From the NCBI GenBank assembly GCA_013995675.1, contig VWRR01000003.1, forward strand, positions 310,001 to 374,000: a DNA stretch of 64,000 nucleotides. The letters run 5' to 3'. This DNA comes from Cyanidiococcus yangmingshanensis. Taxonomy: Eukaryota; Rhodophyta; Bangiophyceae; Cyanidiales; Cyanidiaceae. This document shows, one piece after another, positions 32,048 to 42,078 of the stretch. Numbering within the stretch: the first letter of the stretch is position 1; each line of letters opens with the position of its first letter. The translations under genes were made by a program, and so were the position numbers. The notes under the pieces are model-generated. The model had not been told where the DNA came from, ran no database searches, and worked only from the letters and a program-made list of their open reading frames with translations.

Positions 32048-32560
32048 ACTGCTGCTATCCCCGTCTCAGAGGATAGAACATCTCTGTTCTGTAAAGAAAA
32101 ATCGGTTGCTTGCACCCTTCGAGCACGATGAACGACTCGATGACCCTTGCAGCTCAATGATCAACCGAGTTGATGATCGAATGCCTCGCAGCGCCACGCA
32201 GCGCGTGAATAGCGCGGATCGCCCAGTCCGTATGGATGAATTGATCTGCAGAATACGTTGCACACTATTAAATGCTCGCTTTCCTGAAACCAAAACGTAT
32301 TCCTATATTTGAAGTTTTGCAACTAGGTTTTCAGATCCATAAGGGCACCCTGCGCTCCACAATGTACGATGCATGAGAGGCCCTTGGCTTCCCTAGCGTT
32401 TCACCGTGTTCCTAAATTTTCGTTCTGTCCCTAAATGGGTAGTTAACCAGGTCCAACCAGCAGCCTGCAGGCGATCTGCGCGCACGCCGGCCACGCCGAC
32501 TGTCACTGGTCCGCGTTTCCGGAACGAGCAACCCTGGTTGGAACCGTCTCTGTTGGAACT
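32048..32560. other. intergenic, upstream of sulfite reductase
   Basis: About 510 bp, AT-richer than average near 32270-32320. No gene seen. Confidence 0.4.
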
Positions 32561-34787
32561 ATGCATACTGCACTTTTTGTCTCTTCGGTGCCGGCTGGGT
32601 CACAATTGTGGTTCCAGAAACGTGATCAGTTGCGCTTGAACAGAGGGCAGTCGAGACAGTCGTGCAAACTGGCTAACGCAGTCGCTGTGCGAATGAGTGC
32701 TGGCGTCGACTCGGCCGGCGCGAGGCCGCGTAAACTGTCGCCAGTGGAAGGAATTAAAGAGCGATCGCAACAGCTTCGTTATCCTCTGCAAGAAGAGCTG
32801 AAGAATAATGAAATTTTTCTATCTGGTGATGCATCTCAGGTACTGAAGTTTCACGGTACTTACCAGCAAGACGATAGGGACCAACGTGCCAAAGGGGAAC
32901 AGAAAAAGTACCAGTTTATGCTACGCTTGAAGATGCCTGGAGGAGAACTACCTCCAGAGTTGTATCGTGTGCTGGACGATCTATCGGAGGAGTACGGAAA
33001 TGGCACGTTGCGCGCTACAACAAGAGGTACGTTTCAGGTCCACGGTGTGCTCAAAGGGAACCTGAAGCACGTCATGGCGACGATCATGAACGCGGGTGGT
33101 AGTACCGCCGGCGCATGCGGCGACATCAATCGTAATGTTCTGGCGACGCCGGCAGCCTTTTCAGAGCCCACCCTACAAACATGTTCGCCATATTGCTAAA
33201 ATGCTTGCTGAAGTGTTCGCGCCTCAGACGGGGGCGCTTTGCGAAGTCTGGTTGGACGGTGAAAAAGCGGCGACGGTCGAGTACTGGAAGAAGGATATTG
33301 ATATGGATGAGGTGAAACGAATACGTGAGCATGACAATGGTCATGGACAGGTGTTCAAGACGGGCGAGGAGCCTATCTACGGTGAGACGTACCTACCTCG
33401 AAAGTTCAAAATGGGCGTCACGGTCCCCGGGGACAATAGCATCGATATCTTCACACACGACATTGGTATTGTGGTCCTGATGGATGAGAATTACGTCCTG
33501 CAGGGATATAACATTCTAGTTGGTGGCGGGATGGGTCGAACACATAACAAGGAGATCACGTTTCCACGGCTTGCGGACCCGCTGGGCTTCCTTGAACCCG
33601 AGTCACTTTTCGACGCCGTCAAGGCTATTGTTGCAGCACAGCGAGATCATGGGGATCGAGAAGTTCGGGCGACCGCGCGCATGAAGTATCTGGTTCAGAA
33701 ACTGGGTATTGATGGGTTTCGCGACCTCGTCCGCTCGTACATGACGGATGGGGGAATCGCACTGCAGCCATGGCGGCCAATGCCCGACTGGGAGTATCGT
33801 GACTACCTTGGATGGCATGAAGACGGCCACGGGACTTTGTTCTATGGTCTTCTGATCGACAATGGTCGGGTGCGAGGTCCGCTGAAAAAGGCTCTTCGCC
33901 AGATTGTTGATGAGTTGTCGCCATTCTTGGTGGTTACTCCACATCAAAATCTTCTCTTAACGAATATTCAACCAGAGCAACGGCGCGTCGTGGAGGAAAT
34001 TTTCGAGAGATACGGAGTCTACCGCGATGTTGATCGCATCGATCAACTTGTACGCAAAGCGATGGCGTGTCCTGCGCTGCCACTCTGCCCGCTGGCGATC
34101 ACGGAGGCTGAACGGGTCATGCCGGAACACCTCGAGCGCGTTCGAGCGATTCTTGGCAAGGCTGGAATTCCACCGAGCGAGTCCTTCGTGATGCGCATGA
34201 CTGGTTGCCCGAACGGCTGTAGCCGGCCGTACATGGCAGAGCTTGCACTTGTGGGCAGCGGCCCGAATGGTGTCTACCAATTGTGGCTGGGCGGCTCGCC
34301 ACATCAAACTCGTCTCGCTTGGACGTACGCCGACCGTTTACCGCCTGCGGAGTTGGATCGCACGCTCGAACCTCTCTTTGTTTTCTGGAAACAAGAACGG
34401 AAGCCATCCGAGTCTTTCGGGGACTTTTGCGACCGCATGGGCAAGAGCACTCTGGAGCAGTTTGTAGCTCAGTATAATGAAGGCAACGCAAATGGCCAGA
34501 TCGCCGCAGAGCATCCGACCAATGCGCATGCAGCTGATGCGTTCGAGAAGGCGAAGACGCGGGGACGAGCTGAAAAGATTCCGATTCGACCGCGTGTCTC
34601 CCTACGTCCGGCAGTGCATGCTCGCCTTCGCGCAATGGCAGCTCGAGCGGGCGTGCCGCTGAAAGTTCTCGTTGACGAAATCCTCAACAATTTCATCAAC
34701 TCTCCAGAATCCGAGAGCATCTTTGGGTCAAGCATTCGGGACGGTATCGGTACAGGTGGAGCGACCAACGATAAGCAATATCCCTAG
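32561..34787 (+). CDS. SIR: sirohaem ferredoxin-sulfite (or nitrite) reductase, plastid, with one frame change
   Basis: Six-electron reductase turning sulfite into sulfide (or nitrite into ammonia) with ferredoxin in the plastid; 741 residues once joined. Residues 1-45 are a transit peptide (MHTALFVSSVPAGS...). The core follows: YQFMLRLKMPGGELPPE, TRGTFQVHGVLKGNLK, GDINRNVLATPAAF. The cofactor motifs are complete: CPALPLC (C-x5-C) and CPNGC (C-x3-C), then SRPYMAELALVG. The frame switches at the CCC runs at 33167-33173: one C fewer gives FSEPPYKHVRHIAKML. The two-Cys-pair pattern and RPYMAE favour sulfite reductase, though in Cyanidioschyzon a close paralogue has been proposed as the nitrite reductase. 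After the usual end, ~100 extra residues follow, including a ribbon-helix-helix-like segment (34572-34698). Confidence 0.93.
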
Positions 34788-35920
34788 AGGATCGGAATCA
34801 GCGTTTTGTCGGCAATGACTCTGTATTGGTGCTGGTCTGCGCATCTTTACAACGCTCCGAGCCCCCCGTCGGCGTTCAGCGAGAATCAGAGTGGACGCTG
34901 GCCGTGCCGAGTCATGAAACTGACCCCGCTGGAGGAATCAGGGCACGTATCCGTTGCTCCGGACGCCGAGTCACCCTCATCATCAGGCTTCGCGCAACCA
35001 ACTAAACCAATGATGGGTTTCGAGTGGCTACTCACGTCCAGCACTGTCCCAGACGACTACATGTCGAGATTCCTGAACCCGCCCGGCCCCAGCTGTTGCT
35101 CCGAGAACGGAACCCCCCGAAATTCATGGTCTCGAACAAGCCTCCTTCCAGCTGCTGTCATCCACACCGAATTGACTGATTCCCGCTCGCGTCCACATCG
35201 AGAAACGCGCACACTCGTGCCGCTTCAGGCCCACTGTCCCCGTTGAACTCATCACCTGGCCAGTCGCAAAGCATTCCTTTCCACGCTGCTCGAATATCGG
35301 TGCTTCCGAAGACACAATTCACGAATGTATACGAAGCAACCAAAAAAGGTCCCGCACCTCGGACAAACCAGGATCATGCGAGAAAGCAATCACCTCGATG
35401 CACATGCCGGTGCAGCAGCCGGCCGCCGTCGACTCCACCCCCGGTCCCATCGAACCGACATCATATGCACAACCAAAACCATGCATGAGGAGAAGTGAAT
35501 GATCGTAAGTGTCCAGAAAGGACAGAGACCATAGACGAGCACGAAACACCTATGAAGAACTGGATTGTGTCCGGCCACGCACGCATGCACGCATGCACGC
35601 ATGACGATGCGTGTCGAGCGGGCCGCAGACGATTCCACGCCCCGCTGCCTCACGATCGATGATGCCGCCTCGTTGCGACCGCGTTGCGGCGATCTGGCCT
35701 TTTACGACCAGCACCGTTACGTCGCGTGGCGACAGCGCGGCGCCATCATCGCATCGGTGCACGCGCTCGCGCCTGGCGCATCTGCATGGCGTTGGGGTGC
35801 TGCGACGAACGCGAGGCGTCTGCGCCCGCCAACGCCCGATCGTCGAAGCGGCGCAGACGGTGATGGAACGTTTTCAGGCAGTCGCGCAACTTCAGGCGGT
35901 GTTTGTGTGTTTTTGAAAAC
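34788..35920. other. intergenic, nothing firm
   Basis: About 1.1 kb. A plus-strand frame (34815-35246) and overlapping minus frames have GC-rich third bases but no family resemblance, so neither is called. Confidence 0.35.
35577..35603. repeat. 8-bp tandem repeat, about three copies
   Basis: Three copies of an 8-bp unit (GCACGCAT) with a partial copy in front, in non-coding DNA. Alternating purine-pyrimidine, so prone to Z-DNA and slippage. Confidence 0.7.
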
Positions 35921-37213
35921 ATGGAAGTTTTGCAGATCAGTAACGCTACTGAGGACGCGTACGCTATGGGGAAAATAAGTGAGGGTATCTCAGGGAACGA
36001 TAAAGTTTCACTGGGTGGGTTTTCGGGGCCCTCCGAGACGGTCGACTCGGTGCCGCACATGCTGCACGTGCTTCGCCAACTGATTCTCTACGTTGAGACG
36101 AAGCCGGCGTTGTTGGATGGGTCTTCGTCCTTCATTAGAGACTATTTACGAACGTTGTTGATACAAACTCAGCCGCCCACTGCGCAGGACTCTTGGCCGG
36201 GGGGTAACTGTTTGCGAGACCCGTTGTGGTTGGCCGGTGCGGGTGGCGCGGGCGGTGATTTTCTTGCCGCGACACCAGCGACCGCAGCGCACCTTGAAAT
36301 CGAGTCCATGGACGCTGGAGAGGATCTTCTGGCGGAAGGGGGTGCGGTCACGCCTGGTAGCGGTCGGGTCTCGGTAGAGGCTCCGCTGTTCACGGAGATG
36401 ATGGCGAGCACGGGGCGCGTGTCTGTCGTCCGAGCGCCGACACCCACAAACGCGTTTGCTGCGGGCGCGGTCGGGCCAAACAAGTCGCTTACTATCTGTC
36501 GACAAACCAGGTCATATGTTCTGGGGAACCGTCCGGCAACGATCTCTGATCTACCGGACGACACGTTGCGTCGCATCTTTATGTACATGAGTGGTCCACA
36601 GCTTGGTCGCGTACGTGGCGTCTGCAAAAAGTGGTGCAAGTTTGCCTCGGACGAGAATTTGTGGCGGAAGCTATGTTTAGAAAATTGGCGTGCACTGGAG
36701 ACGGATCAACACTTGTGGCGATTTCTTTTGGAACATCACGCGCCAAACGCATCCAATGAGGATGGCCGTGAACTCCTCATCCCCGAGGAGTCACGATGGC
36801 GCTCCATGTATCCCATTGTGCGATATATTCCCAAATGGACCTGTCGACTTCAAAAGACAGGACGTTTCGTCTGTCGCCTTATCGCGCATCAAATCGGTGG
36901 GCCGGTCATGGACGAGGAGAATATCCCTCCGGTGGTCATCGTTGAACGTCGCTTCAACCTGAATCATCTGAATGAGTTTGTGTTGCCCGAAGCTGCAGTT
37001 TTCTATTTCGAGCCCGAGCGCGAAGATGACCGCGATGGATATCAAAACTTTATCGAGTATTTGATCCAACGACATCGAGCAGGTCTCGCCCTGGACGACG
37101 AACGGCGAATTATATTCATCCCTCCATGTGCCTATAGCCGCAACGTCCTACGCTACACCGGCGATGCTCTACTCGGCGTTGTGCAGCATTCATACCCACC
37201 GCTAGCGACCTAA
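35921..37213 (+). CDS. F-box protein with a SPOC-like C-terminal domain
   Basis: 430 residues from the ATG at 35921. Residues 1-200 are largely disordered (Gly/Ala/Ser-rich, with one helical stretch at 45-82). An F-box follows at 207-256: ISDLPDDTLRRIFMYMSG ... VRGVCKKWCKFASDENLWRK; it should bind SKP1 and recruit substrates to an SCF ubiquitin ligase. Residues ~304-425 resemble a SPOC domain: a starting KWTCRLQKTGRFVCRLIAHQ strand, then IPPVVIVERRFNLNHLNEF, FIEYLIQRHRAGL, IIFIPPCAYS and LLGVVQ. The order and the RAG, FIPP and LGVV elements are those of SPOC domains in PHF3, DIDO and plant relatives, which read phosphoserine on RNA polymerase II or partners. I infer a ligase adaptor for phosphorylated nuclear proteins. 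The F-box is firm; SPOC is a pattern call. Confidence 0.78.
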   Translation: MEVLQISNATEDAYAMGKISEGISGNDKVSLGGFSGPSETVDSVPHMLHVLRQLILYVETKPALLDGSSSFIRDYLRTLLIQTQPPTAQDSWPGGNCLRDPLWLAGAGGAGGDFLAATPATAAHLEIESMDAGEDLLAEGGAVTPGSGRVSVEAPLFTEMMASTGRVSVVRAPTPTNAFAAGAVGPNKSLTICRQTRSYVLGNRPATISDLPDDTLRRIFMYMSGPQLGRVRGVCKKWCKFASDENLWRKLCLENWRALETDQHLWRFLLEHHAPNASNEDGRELLIPEESRWRSMYPIVRYIPKWTCRLQKTGRFVCRLIAHQIGGPVMDEENIPPVVIVERRFNLNHLNEFVLPEAAVFYFEPEREDDRDGYQNFIEYLIQRHRAGLALDDERRIIFIPPCAYSRNVLRYTGDALLGVVQHSYPPLAT

Positions 37214-37386
37214 GCTGAGAGCGCTTTGTCGACGTTCATCAAGTCTGCTCCGAGTTGCGCCAGCGGGTCCTTCATCATTCGGGTTCCTCTCTTCTTGATT
37301 GGGATTGCGCAAAGCTCACGGAGGTTGCCGCGCGACGCTAGCCGCGACGAATGGAATGCGCGGACGAGTTCCATTTTCGTAGCCAT
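37210..37386 (-). CDS. possible small protein with a mitochondrial-type start
   Basis: 58 residues from the ATG at 37386: MATKMELVRAFHSSRLASRG, then KKRGTRMMKDPLAQLGADLM. The Arg/Ser start with FHSSRL is typical of mitochondrial leaders. Its stop overlaps the stop of the convergent F-box gene by four bases. No family recognised; could be a small respiratory-chain or mitoribosome subunit, or chance. Confidence 0.35.
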   Translation of the reverse strand: MATKMELVRAFHSSRLASRGNLRELCAIPIKKRGTRMMKDPLAQLGADLMNVDKALSA

Positions 37387-37947
37387 TCTGCACAAAGCAT
37401 TATATCCAACTCAGGTCCAATTTAGCAGACCAATCAAGTCTGATGCGCTTCGAAAAGGATGCTGACCTCCCGATTCGGATACCGCCCGTAAAATTTGAAA
37501 AGAACGCAATAGGTCGCGCCGCAATGCTGCGATTCGATCATGCCTCACAATCCGATTCAGACGTCCAGCTGCGAGGAGCGCCGGTGGAATGGTGACGATA
37601 GTCGCCAGAGCTGCGAATCCAACATACCAACCGCTGCGATTCTCGTACCGGTCGTGCCCTTTCAGATGCCCCGAATCGATAGAGCGCCTTCACCGTCTCG
37701 GGTGCCAGCGGAGGCGAGCGTCGAAAACGAGCCTGGCTTTGGACTAGGCACGGTGCGCGATGTGGACACGGCGAAAACACGAACTCATCGTTCCGTCATG
37801 TAGCAATCCTAGCGATGTTTACACATCGTCCGTTTATGCATGAAGCAACGTGCATGAAGCGGACACTTGCAAATACGGCTCCAATCGTTTGAAAAGAGGC
37901 GATGCAACTTTGCGACCAAGTTGGAGCTTCTCGGCAAAAGCGGGTCT
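37387..37947. other. intergenic, nothing seen
   Basis: About 560 bp on the 3' side of the cyclin gene. No supported gene. Confidence 0.35.
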
Positions 37948-38892
37948 TCAAGGAACCCGAGTTGCATGACCGGATCCATCGCGCAGGAAGAAAGTGCGCA
38001 AGAGTCTTCGCACCAGTTCCATGTCCAGTGTTTGCGGATTGATGAGAGGGCACGCGGCGGTGCTCGTCACGGTCGCGATGCCTCGCATGGCGGGAGATCT
38101 CGGACTCGTTCTCCCAAGACTGCCGCGTTCCAGAGTTAAGGACCCCATCTGGGCATCTAGGCAACCATCAAAAGCCTCGTGCAGCTCATCAAATACCAAA
38201 ACTGCTGCTGCCACCGCCGCTGCGGCGATACGAGATGGCAGCTGTCCAATGAGATCCACATCGCATAAAGCGAGTGTTACGATGCCGCTCGCGAGCAACC
38301 GAATATGCGAGGGCACTTTCGGAATCGCCCGTATGAACTGAAAAGGCGTCACTGCATCAATACGCCAATTCAGATGAGCGCGCAATTGTTGTTTTGTTCG
38401 CCATAAGGTGAGCGCCCTTTGTTTATCCTGTCCCGCCAGAAGAAATACCATCAAGGCTGCGGGCAACTCGCAGTTCTCACAGGCGAGTGCCAGTGCCGCA
38501 GCGCCGATAATCTCCTCGTCCAACGCCGAATCGACAGTTGAAAATGGTGTTTCGCTTTTTATACGATCGTAGTAGGCAACCGACAGACCAACAACTTCCT
38601 CTGAGAGATACAAACGCCGGGCGAATGCTATCGCACGTTGAATATGCGTACAGCGCTGGTGGTAAGCATCAGAGTCAACCGGAGGCGGCTGAAATTCTGC
38701 AGGATACGCAAATAAGTGCTCTCGGACGAGAAGTTTCTCAATGCACCTCAATGAGATGGTCTCTGGGTCTGTCGCTATCGTCAGACTACTCGTCGGGGGT
38801 AGTAGCGTGTGCCCAGCTGAGCTCTCCGTACCCCATGGTGCCGTCACTCCCTTTTCACCTACTGATTCACGCCTTCCCCCTCTCCTGCTCAT
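37948..38892 (-). CDS. cyclin
   Basis: Regulatory partner of a cyclin-dependent kinase. From the ATG at 38892 it has 314 residues; an upstream in-frame ATG at 39201 would add 103 Arg/Pro-rich residues, and I prefer the shorter form because that extension looks like non-coding sequence. The N-terminal cyclin fold (about residues 70-190) has RAIAFARRLYLSEEVVGLSV, LDEEIIGAAALALACENCE and WRTKQQLRAHLNWRIDAVTP, followed by HIRLLASGIVTLALCDVDLI of the second fold. The helix pattern and the LNWRIDAVTPFQF element are D-type-like. No LxCxE retinoblastoma motif is visible near the start. The tail after the second fold is poorly conserved. Confidence 0.75.
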   Translation of the reverse strand: MSRRGGRRESVGEKGVTAPWGTESSAGHTLLPPTSSLTIATDPETISLRCIEKLLVREHLFAYPAEFQPPPVDSDAYHQRCTHIQRAIAFARRLYLSEEVVGLSVAYYDRIKSETPFSTVDSALDEEIIGAAALALACENCELPAALMVFLLAGQDKQRALTLWRTKQQLRAHLNWRIDAVTPFQFIRAIPKVPSHIRLLASGIVTLALCDVDLIGQLPSRIAAAAVAAAVLVFDELHEAFDGCLDAQMGSLTLERGSLGRTSPRSPAMRGIATVTSTAACPLINPQTLDMELVRRLLRTFFLRDGSGHATRVP

Positions 38893-39201
38893 ACCATGGC
38901 GCTCTCTAGAAGCACCAAAACTCCATAAGGTTCTACCAGGGCCCTGTTCCAGCACTATGGGGCTATCGCCGGCGCGTTGTTTATCTCGTTTCGACCTAGC
39001 GGAGCGAGCATCAAATGGACCGAGGGCAGTTCGAATCGGACCGCGTGCAAGCACGCCGATCGATTGCGCCCACTGCCGGCACGCACCCTTAGGGGCGCGC
39101 ACGTCCCGCGCAGCACCCTCAACAACAGGCGATTGGCGCGATGGATGGCCTGCCACCGAAAATGGACACGGGTCAGGGCTCGTTCGGACAAACAGATCCA
39201 T

Positions 39202-40411
39202 GCACCGTCCATGCAACAAGTAAAGCTCGTATCAACGAGACCGATCATAAAGAATGAACGAGATAGAAGAGGAGTTCTTAAAGCACAATGATGGCGAGCA
39301 CGCACGTGATCCGTGCCATCGATACCGTTCGTATCAAAGAGACCGATCATAAAAAATTAAAAATATAGAGGACCAAACATAGTTTCGAAACATCCATCGT
39401 TTGCGTTCGCACGCATTGGCCTGTCGAGGTGTGGCGATGGATCAACGCTTCCCCGACGTGTCTATGTGTGCAGCGATAGGCGTTTCTCGTGGGAATACCT
39501 GGGACGTAAAGGATGTAATTTGGGAAGCCACCTAATACGCACGAGATAGTTATCGTACGGACGCGCAAGAGATGGTCCATTTTCAGGCATTGGTTGCGTC
39601 GTGGTCTTTTAATGAGCGCTCCTCGTTTGCAATCCTCATCCGCGGTGAATTGAGTTGTTACAGCGCGTACACTGCCTAGATATCGAGCACATCTACCAGT
39701 GATATTCGTAGCCTTCCAGGCCCCGCTCATGGCATCCTCTTTCATCGTTACGCAAGGAGACAGCCAGAGAGATTGCGCTTGCGCCCCTGCTGTGCGGCTG
39801 AGAGCACACGCCGAGCAGTTAGCGAATGTATCCAGTGTTCATGCGAGCACCTCGAGGCCAGTGGCAGTCTCCAAACCCAAGCTCATTCGAGTGTGGCGTG
39901 ACCCCCGCAGATTCACCTCAGAAAAGCATGATCAGCTGTTTTCCGTTCTGTGCGGCAATAGCGTTTACGCTCACTTGTTTTGTACAACAAGCATACACAC
40001 TGAGACTACATTTTTTCGATCACGCACATTCTCTGGACGGAAAACACGTACATTTGCAGACGACAACCAGCTGTTTGGATTTTTGGAGCGAAATCGGCCC
40101 CGCTGCTGGGCGGTCCTGCCCGGAACCTAGTTTCAATGAGGGAGACGGCATATCGTCTTTGCGAAGCGGTTGTTGTCCGCTGTTCGCAGCACCCACAAAG
40201 GCCGCATACATAACATGATTATATTCACGCTTAGACGAATTCTAACCTCTAAACCAAAAGCGCGACTGCATGTCCCTGTTTTGGCGAACAAGTTCTTCAC
40301 GCTGTCACGGCCTCTGTTTGCTCGCTTTGCGCACCCGCATTCACGGAGCGGACGCTTGCACAGATTCTGTGTCAGAGGGCCATACCAAGGCCTTCCTTCG
40401 CCCCTAACGCT
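39202..40411. other. intergenic of 1.2 kb with a weak ORF
   Basis: Between the cyclin start and the PSMG2 end. A 133-residue ATG frame (39729-40130, MASSFIVTQGD...) has fair codon choice but no family resemblance. A pair of direct repeats lies at 39228-39252 and 39329-39353. Confidence 0.3.
39228..39353. repeat. pair of ~25-bp direct repeats 101 bp apart
   Basis: CGTATCAACGAGACCGATCA and CGTATCAAAGAGACCGATCA, each followed by TAAA, at 39229 and 39330. One mismatch. Function unknown; possible protein-binding sites upstream of the cyclin gene. Confidence 0.65.
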
Positions 40412-41137
40412 CTAAGTTGAATCCATCACATGAGTCCAAGTCGGCGGTGCTCTCCAGTCTTGAATTCTTCGTTTTGTTGCCGCGGCGACGGATTTCGACA
40501 GAATTCGAGCCATTTCTCTGCTATCGCCACTGTGGGCGAAAACCTGCAAGACAACGAGGGCATCCTCTGGTTTTGCACCCTCAAAAAGCGAGGAGATCCA
40601 GCTCGATCCCCGCGCAAGAGGCCAGTACAGAGGCGACACGTCCGCTTCGCATAGCTCGAGCCAGTCCGTCGAGAGGCGTTCGATCCAGACTCGACCAGCC
40701 GGGTTCGCTAGGTACCAAACGCAACAAGAAGGGGCAGCCAGCGCTCGAGCTGACTCCCGCGCGATGGCGTTGATACTGTTCAGAACGAGTATCACCCGAC
40801 CTGGCTCCCCAAAAGTTCCCCAGAGTAGGCGGGCATGCTCTCTAGAGCGCCCACGGGCAACTGGAGACCTTTGCTGCAGGACAACAACCTCATGGTCTCC
40901 ATAGAGGTCTGCTGGACTCTGGAAGCGCGAGCCGATGTGACTATACTCACCTCGTCCAGCGAACGGAAGCAGCTGGGGTACACGAACCAGGCTCAGGTGC
41001 GGGAGCGCAAGGTTCTCAATGAGCAGATCGCACGCCAGTTGCGGAACATAGGCGGTAGCGAGGGTATTGGGGACCACGAGCACTCCACCAGATTGCGTCC
41101 GCGCCTCGAGTGCCCAGCACTCGGTCAAAGCGTTCAT
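40412..41137 (-). CDS. PSMG2: proteasome assembly chaperone 2 (PAC2)
   Basis: Forms a heterodimer with PSMG1 that guides alpha-ring assembly of the 20S proteasome. 241 residues from the ATG at 41137, near the usual ~260. The start of the fold, GGVLVVPNTLATAYVPQLAC followed by DLLIENLALPHLS, matches the PAC2 pattern of a beta strand, then VGNVGQLA.DLLI. Next, REHARLLWGTFG and RVILVLNSINA correspond to the central strands. The C-terminus has the diagnostic ALVVLQVFAHSGDSREMARI and a final WRAPPTWTHV, parallel to W..PSSW in human PSMG2. Sequence similarity is moderate, but the order of blocks and length are right. Confidence 0.8.
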   Translation of the reverse strand: MNALTECWALEARTQSGGVLVVPNTLATAYVPQLACDLLIENLALPHLSLVRVPQLLPFAGRGEYSHIGSRFQSPADLYGDHEVVVLQQRSPVARGRSREHARLLWGTFGEPGRVILVLNSINAIARESARALAAPSCCVWYLANPAGRVWIERLSTDWLELCEADVSPLYWPLARGSSWISSLFEGAKPEDALVVLQVFAHSGDSREMARILSKSVAAATKRRIQDWRAPPTWTHVMDST

Positions 41138-41356
41138 ACAGCCCGAGAACAACCACTTGTCGGCGGGAGAGATTCAGGTTTGGTTCAAGCTTAATGTCGG
41201 CATAACACTGCCGTTTCTCAGTCTGGATCACCTCCCTAAACTCAGCGTTCAGTACCTCATGAACGCAAACGCGTAAGCACCTTAGCGTTACCTTTCTACA
41301 ATGCGTCTGCTTCCTAAACTCGGAGTTCAGCAGAAAATAAACCCAAAAGAACGAGC

Positions 41357-41460
41357 ACCTGAACGTCACGCCTTGGACCGCTCGGCCACGTCTGCATGGG
41401 AGGAAGCTGCAGACGGCAGGATTCGAACCTGCGCATGCTTACGCATATGACGATGTTCAG
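41357..41460 (-). tRNA. circularly permuted tRNA-Leu(CAG) gene
   Basis: On the minus strand the 3' half comes first. CGTCA (41452-41448, anticodon 3' strand) is followed by a long variable arm ATGC-GTAA-GCAT, T-arm GCAGG-TTCGAAT-CCTGC, acceptor strand CGTCTGC (41415-41409) and discriminator A. After 12 nt the 5' half follows: acceptor GCAGACG (41395-41389), D-arm GGCCGAGCGGTCCAAGGC, anticodon stem TGACG and loop TTCAGGT (41363-41357) with anticodon CAG. All arms pair perfectly when the halves are rejoined. TTCAG after the 5' half pairs with CTGAA before the 3' half, leaving a CAT bulge, as expected for a splicing-endonuclease target. T-runs just downstream (41350-41340) can end pol III transcription. 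Permuted tRNA genes are known in Cyanidioschyzon. Confidence 0.93.
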
Positions 41461-42078
41461 ATGGCAATTCGCCATGCAGAGCAGTATATAAAGGCAATGG
41501 CTGGCCCGCCGAATCATGCTGCGCGCCGTCGCCCAGGCCTCGAGTGCGCGTCGGGGGGATCGCGTGCCGGCAGCGACAAGCACAGCGGTGCCTGTCCCTC
41601 AGTTCTACGGAAAATGCGTCTAGAGATCAGTACGTTGTTCGATGTTTATTCGATATGTTCCGAGCGTATGCTTTCCAGAAACTGAGAGACGTCTCCTCGC
41701 GAGCAGATTGCTCTCCGAACATGGAATGATCGGCTGCCAATTCGAACACAGTGTTCGAATCTCGAACGAAGGATTTTCTTCCTGATGGGGTGCATGGATC
41801 CGCGCAGGTTGCGTGAGCGCCCAGATCTAACGATCATCCTGAGGCCGCTCCCCGATTCCCGCTTGGAAGCTGAAACGCCGCCGCTGGTACGGCTTTTCCG
41901 TTGAGTCTCATGGTCCCTGCGGTCCGTGGCCACGTTGGTCTCGTCTAGCCCCTTGCGGTAATGCGCAGATCCCCAAAAGCCAGTAACGAGGCCTCGTCTC
42001 ATTCGTGCGGTCATCGAATCGTCTGAGGCCAATGGTGCCAATGTCGGCAGCTTAGAGCAAAGCGATGACAGCGAATGT
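41461..42078. other. intergenic between tRNA-Leu and TIC22
   Basis: About 620 bp. Holds a short palindromic patch (TTCGAACACAGTGTTCGAA, 41740-41758) but no supported gene. Confidence 0.4.
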
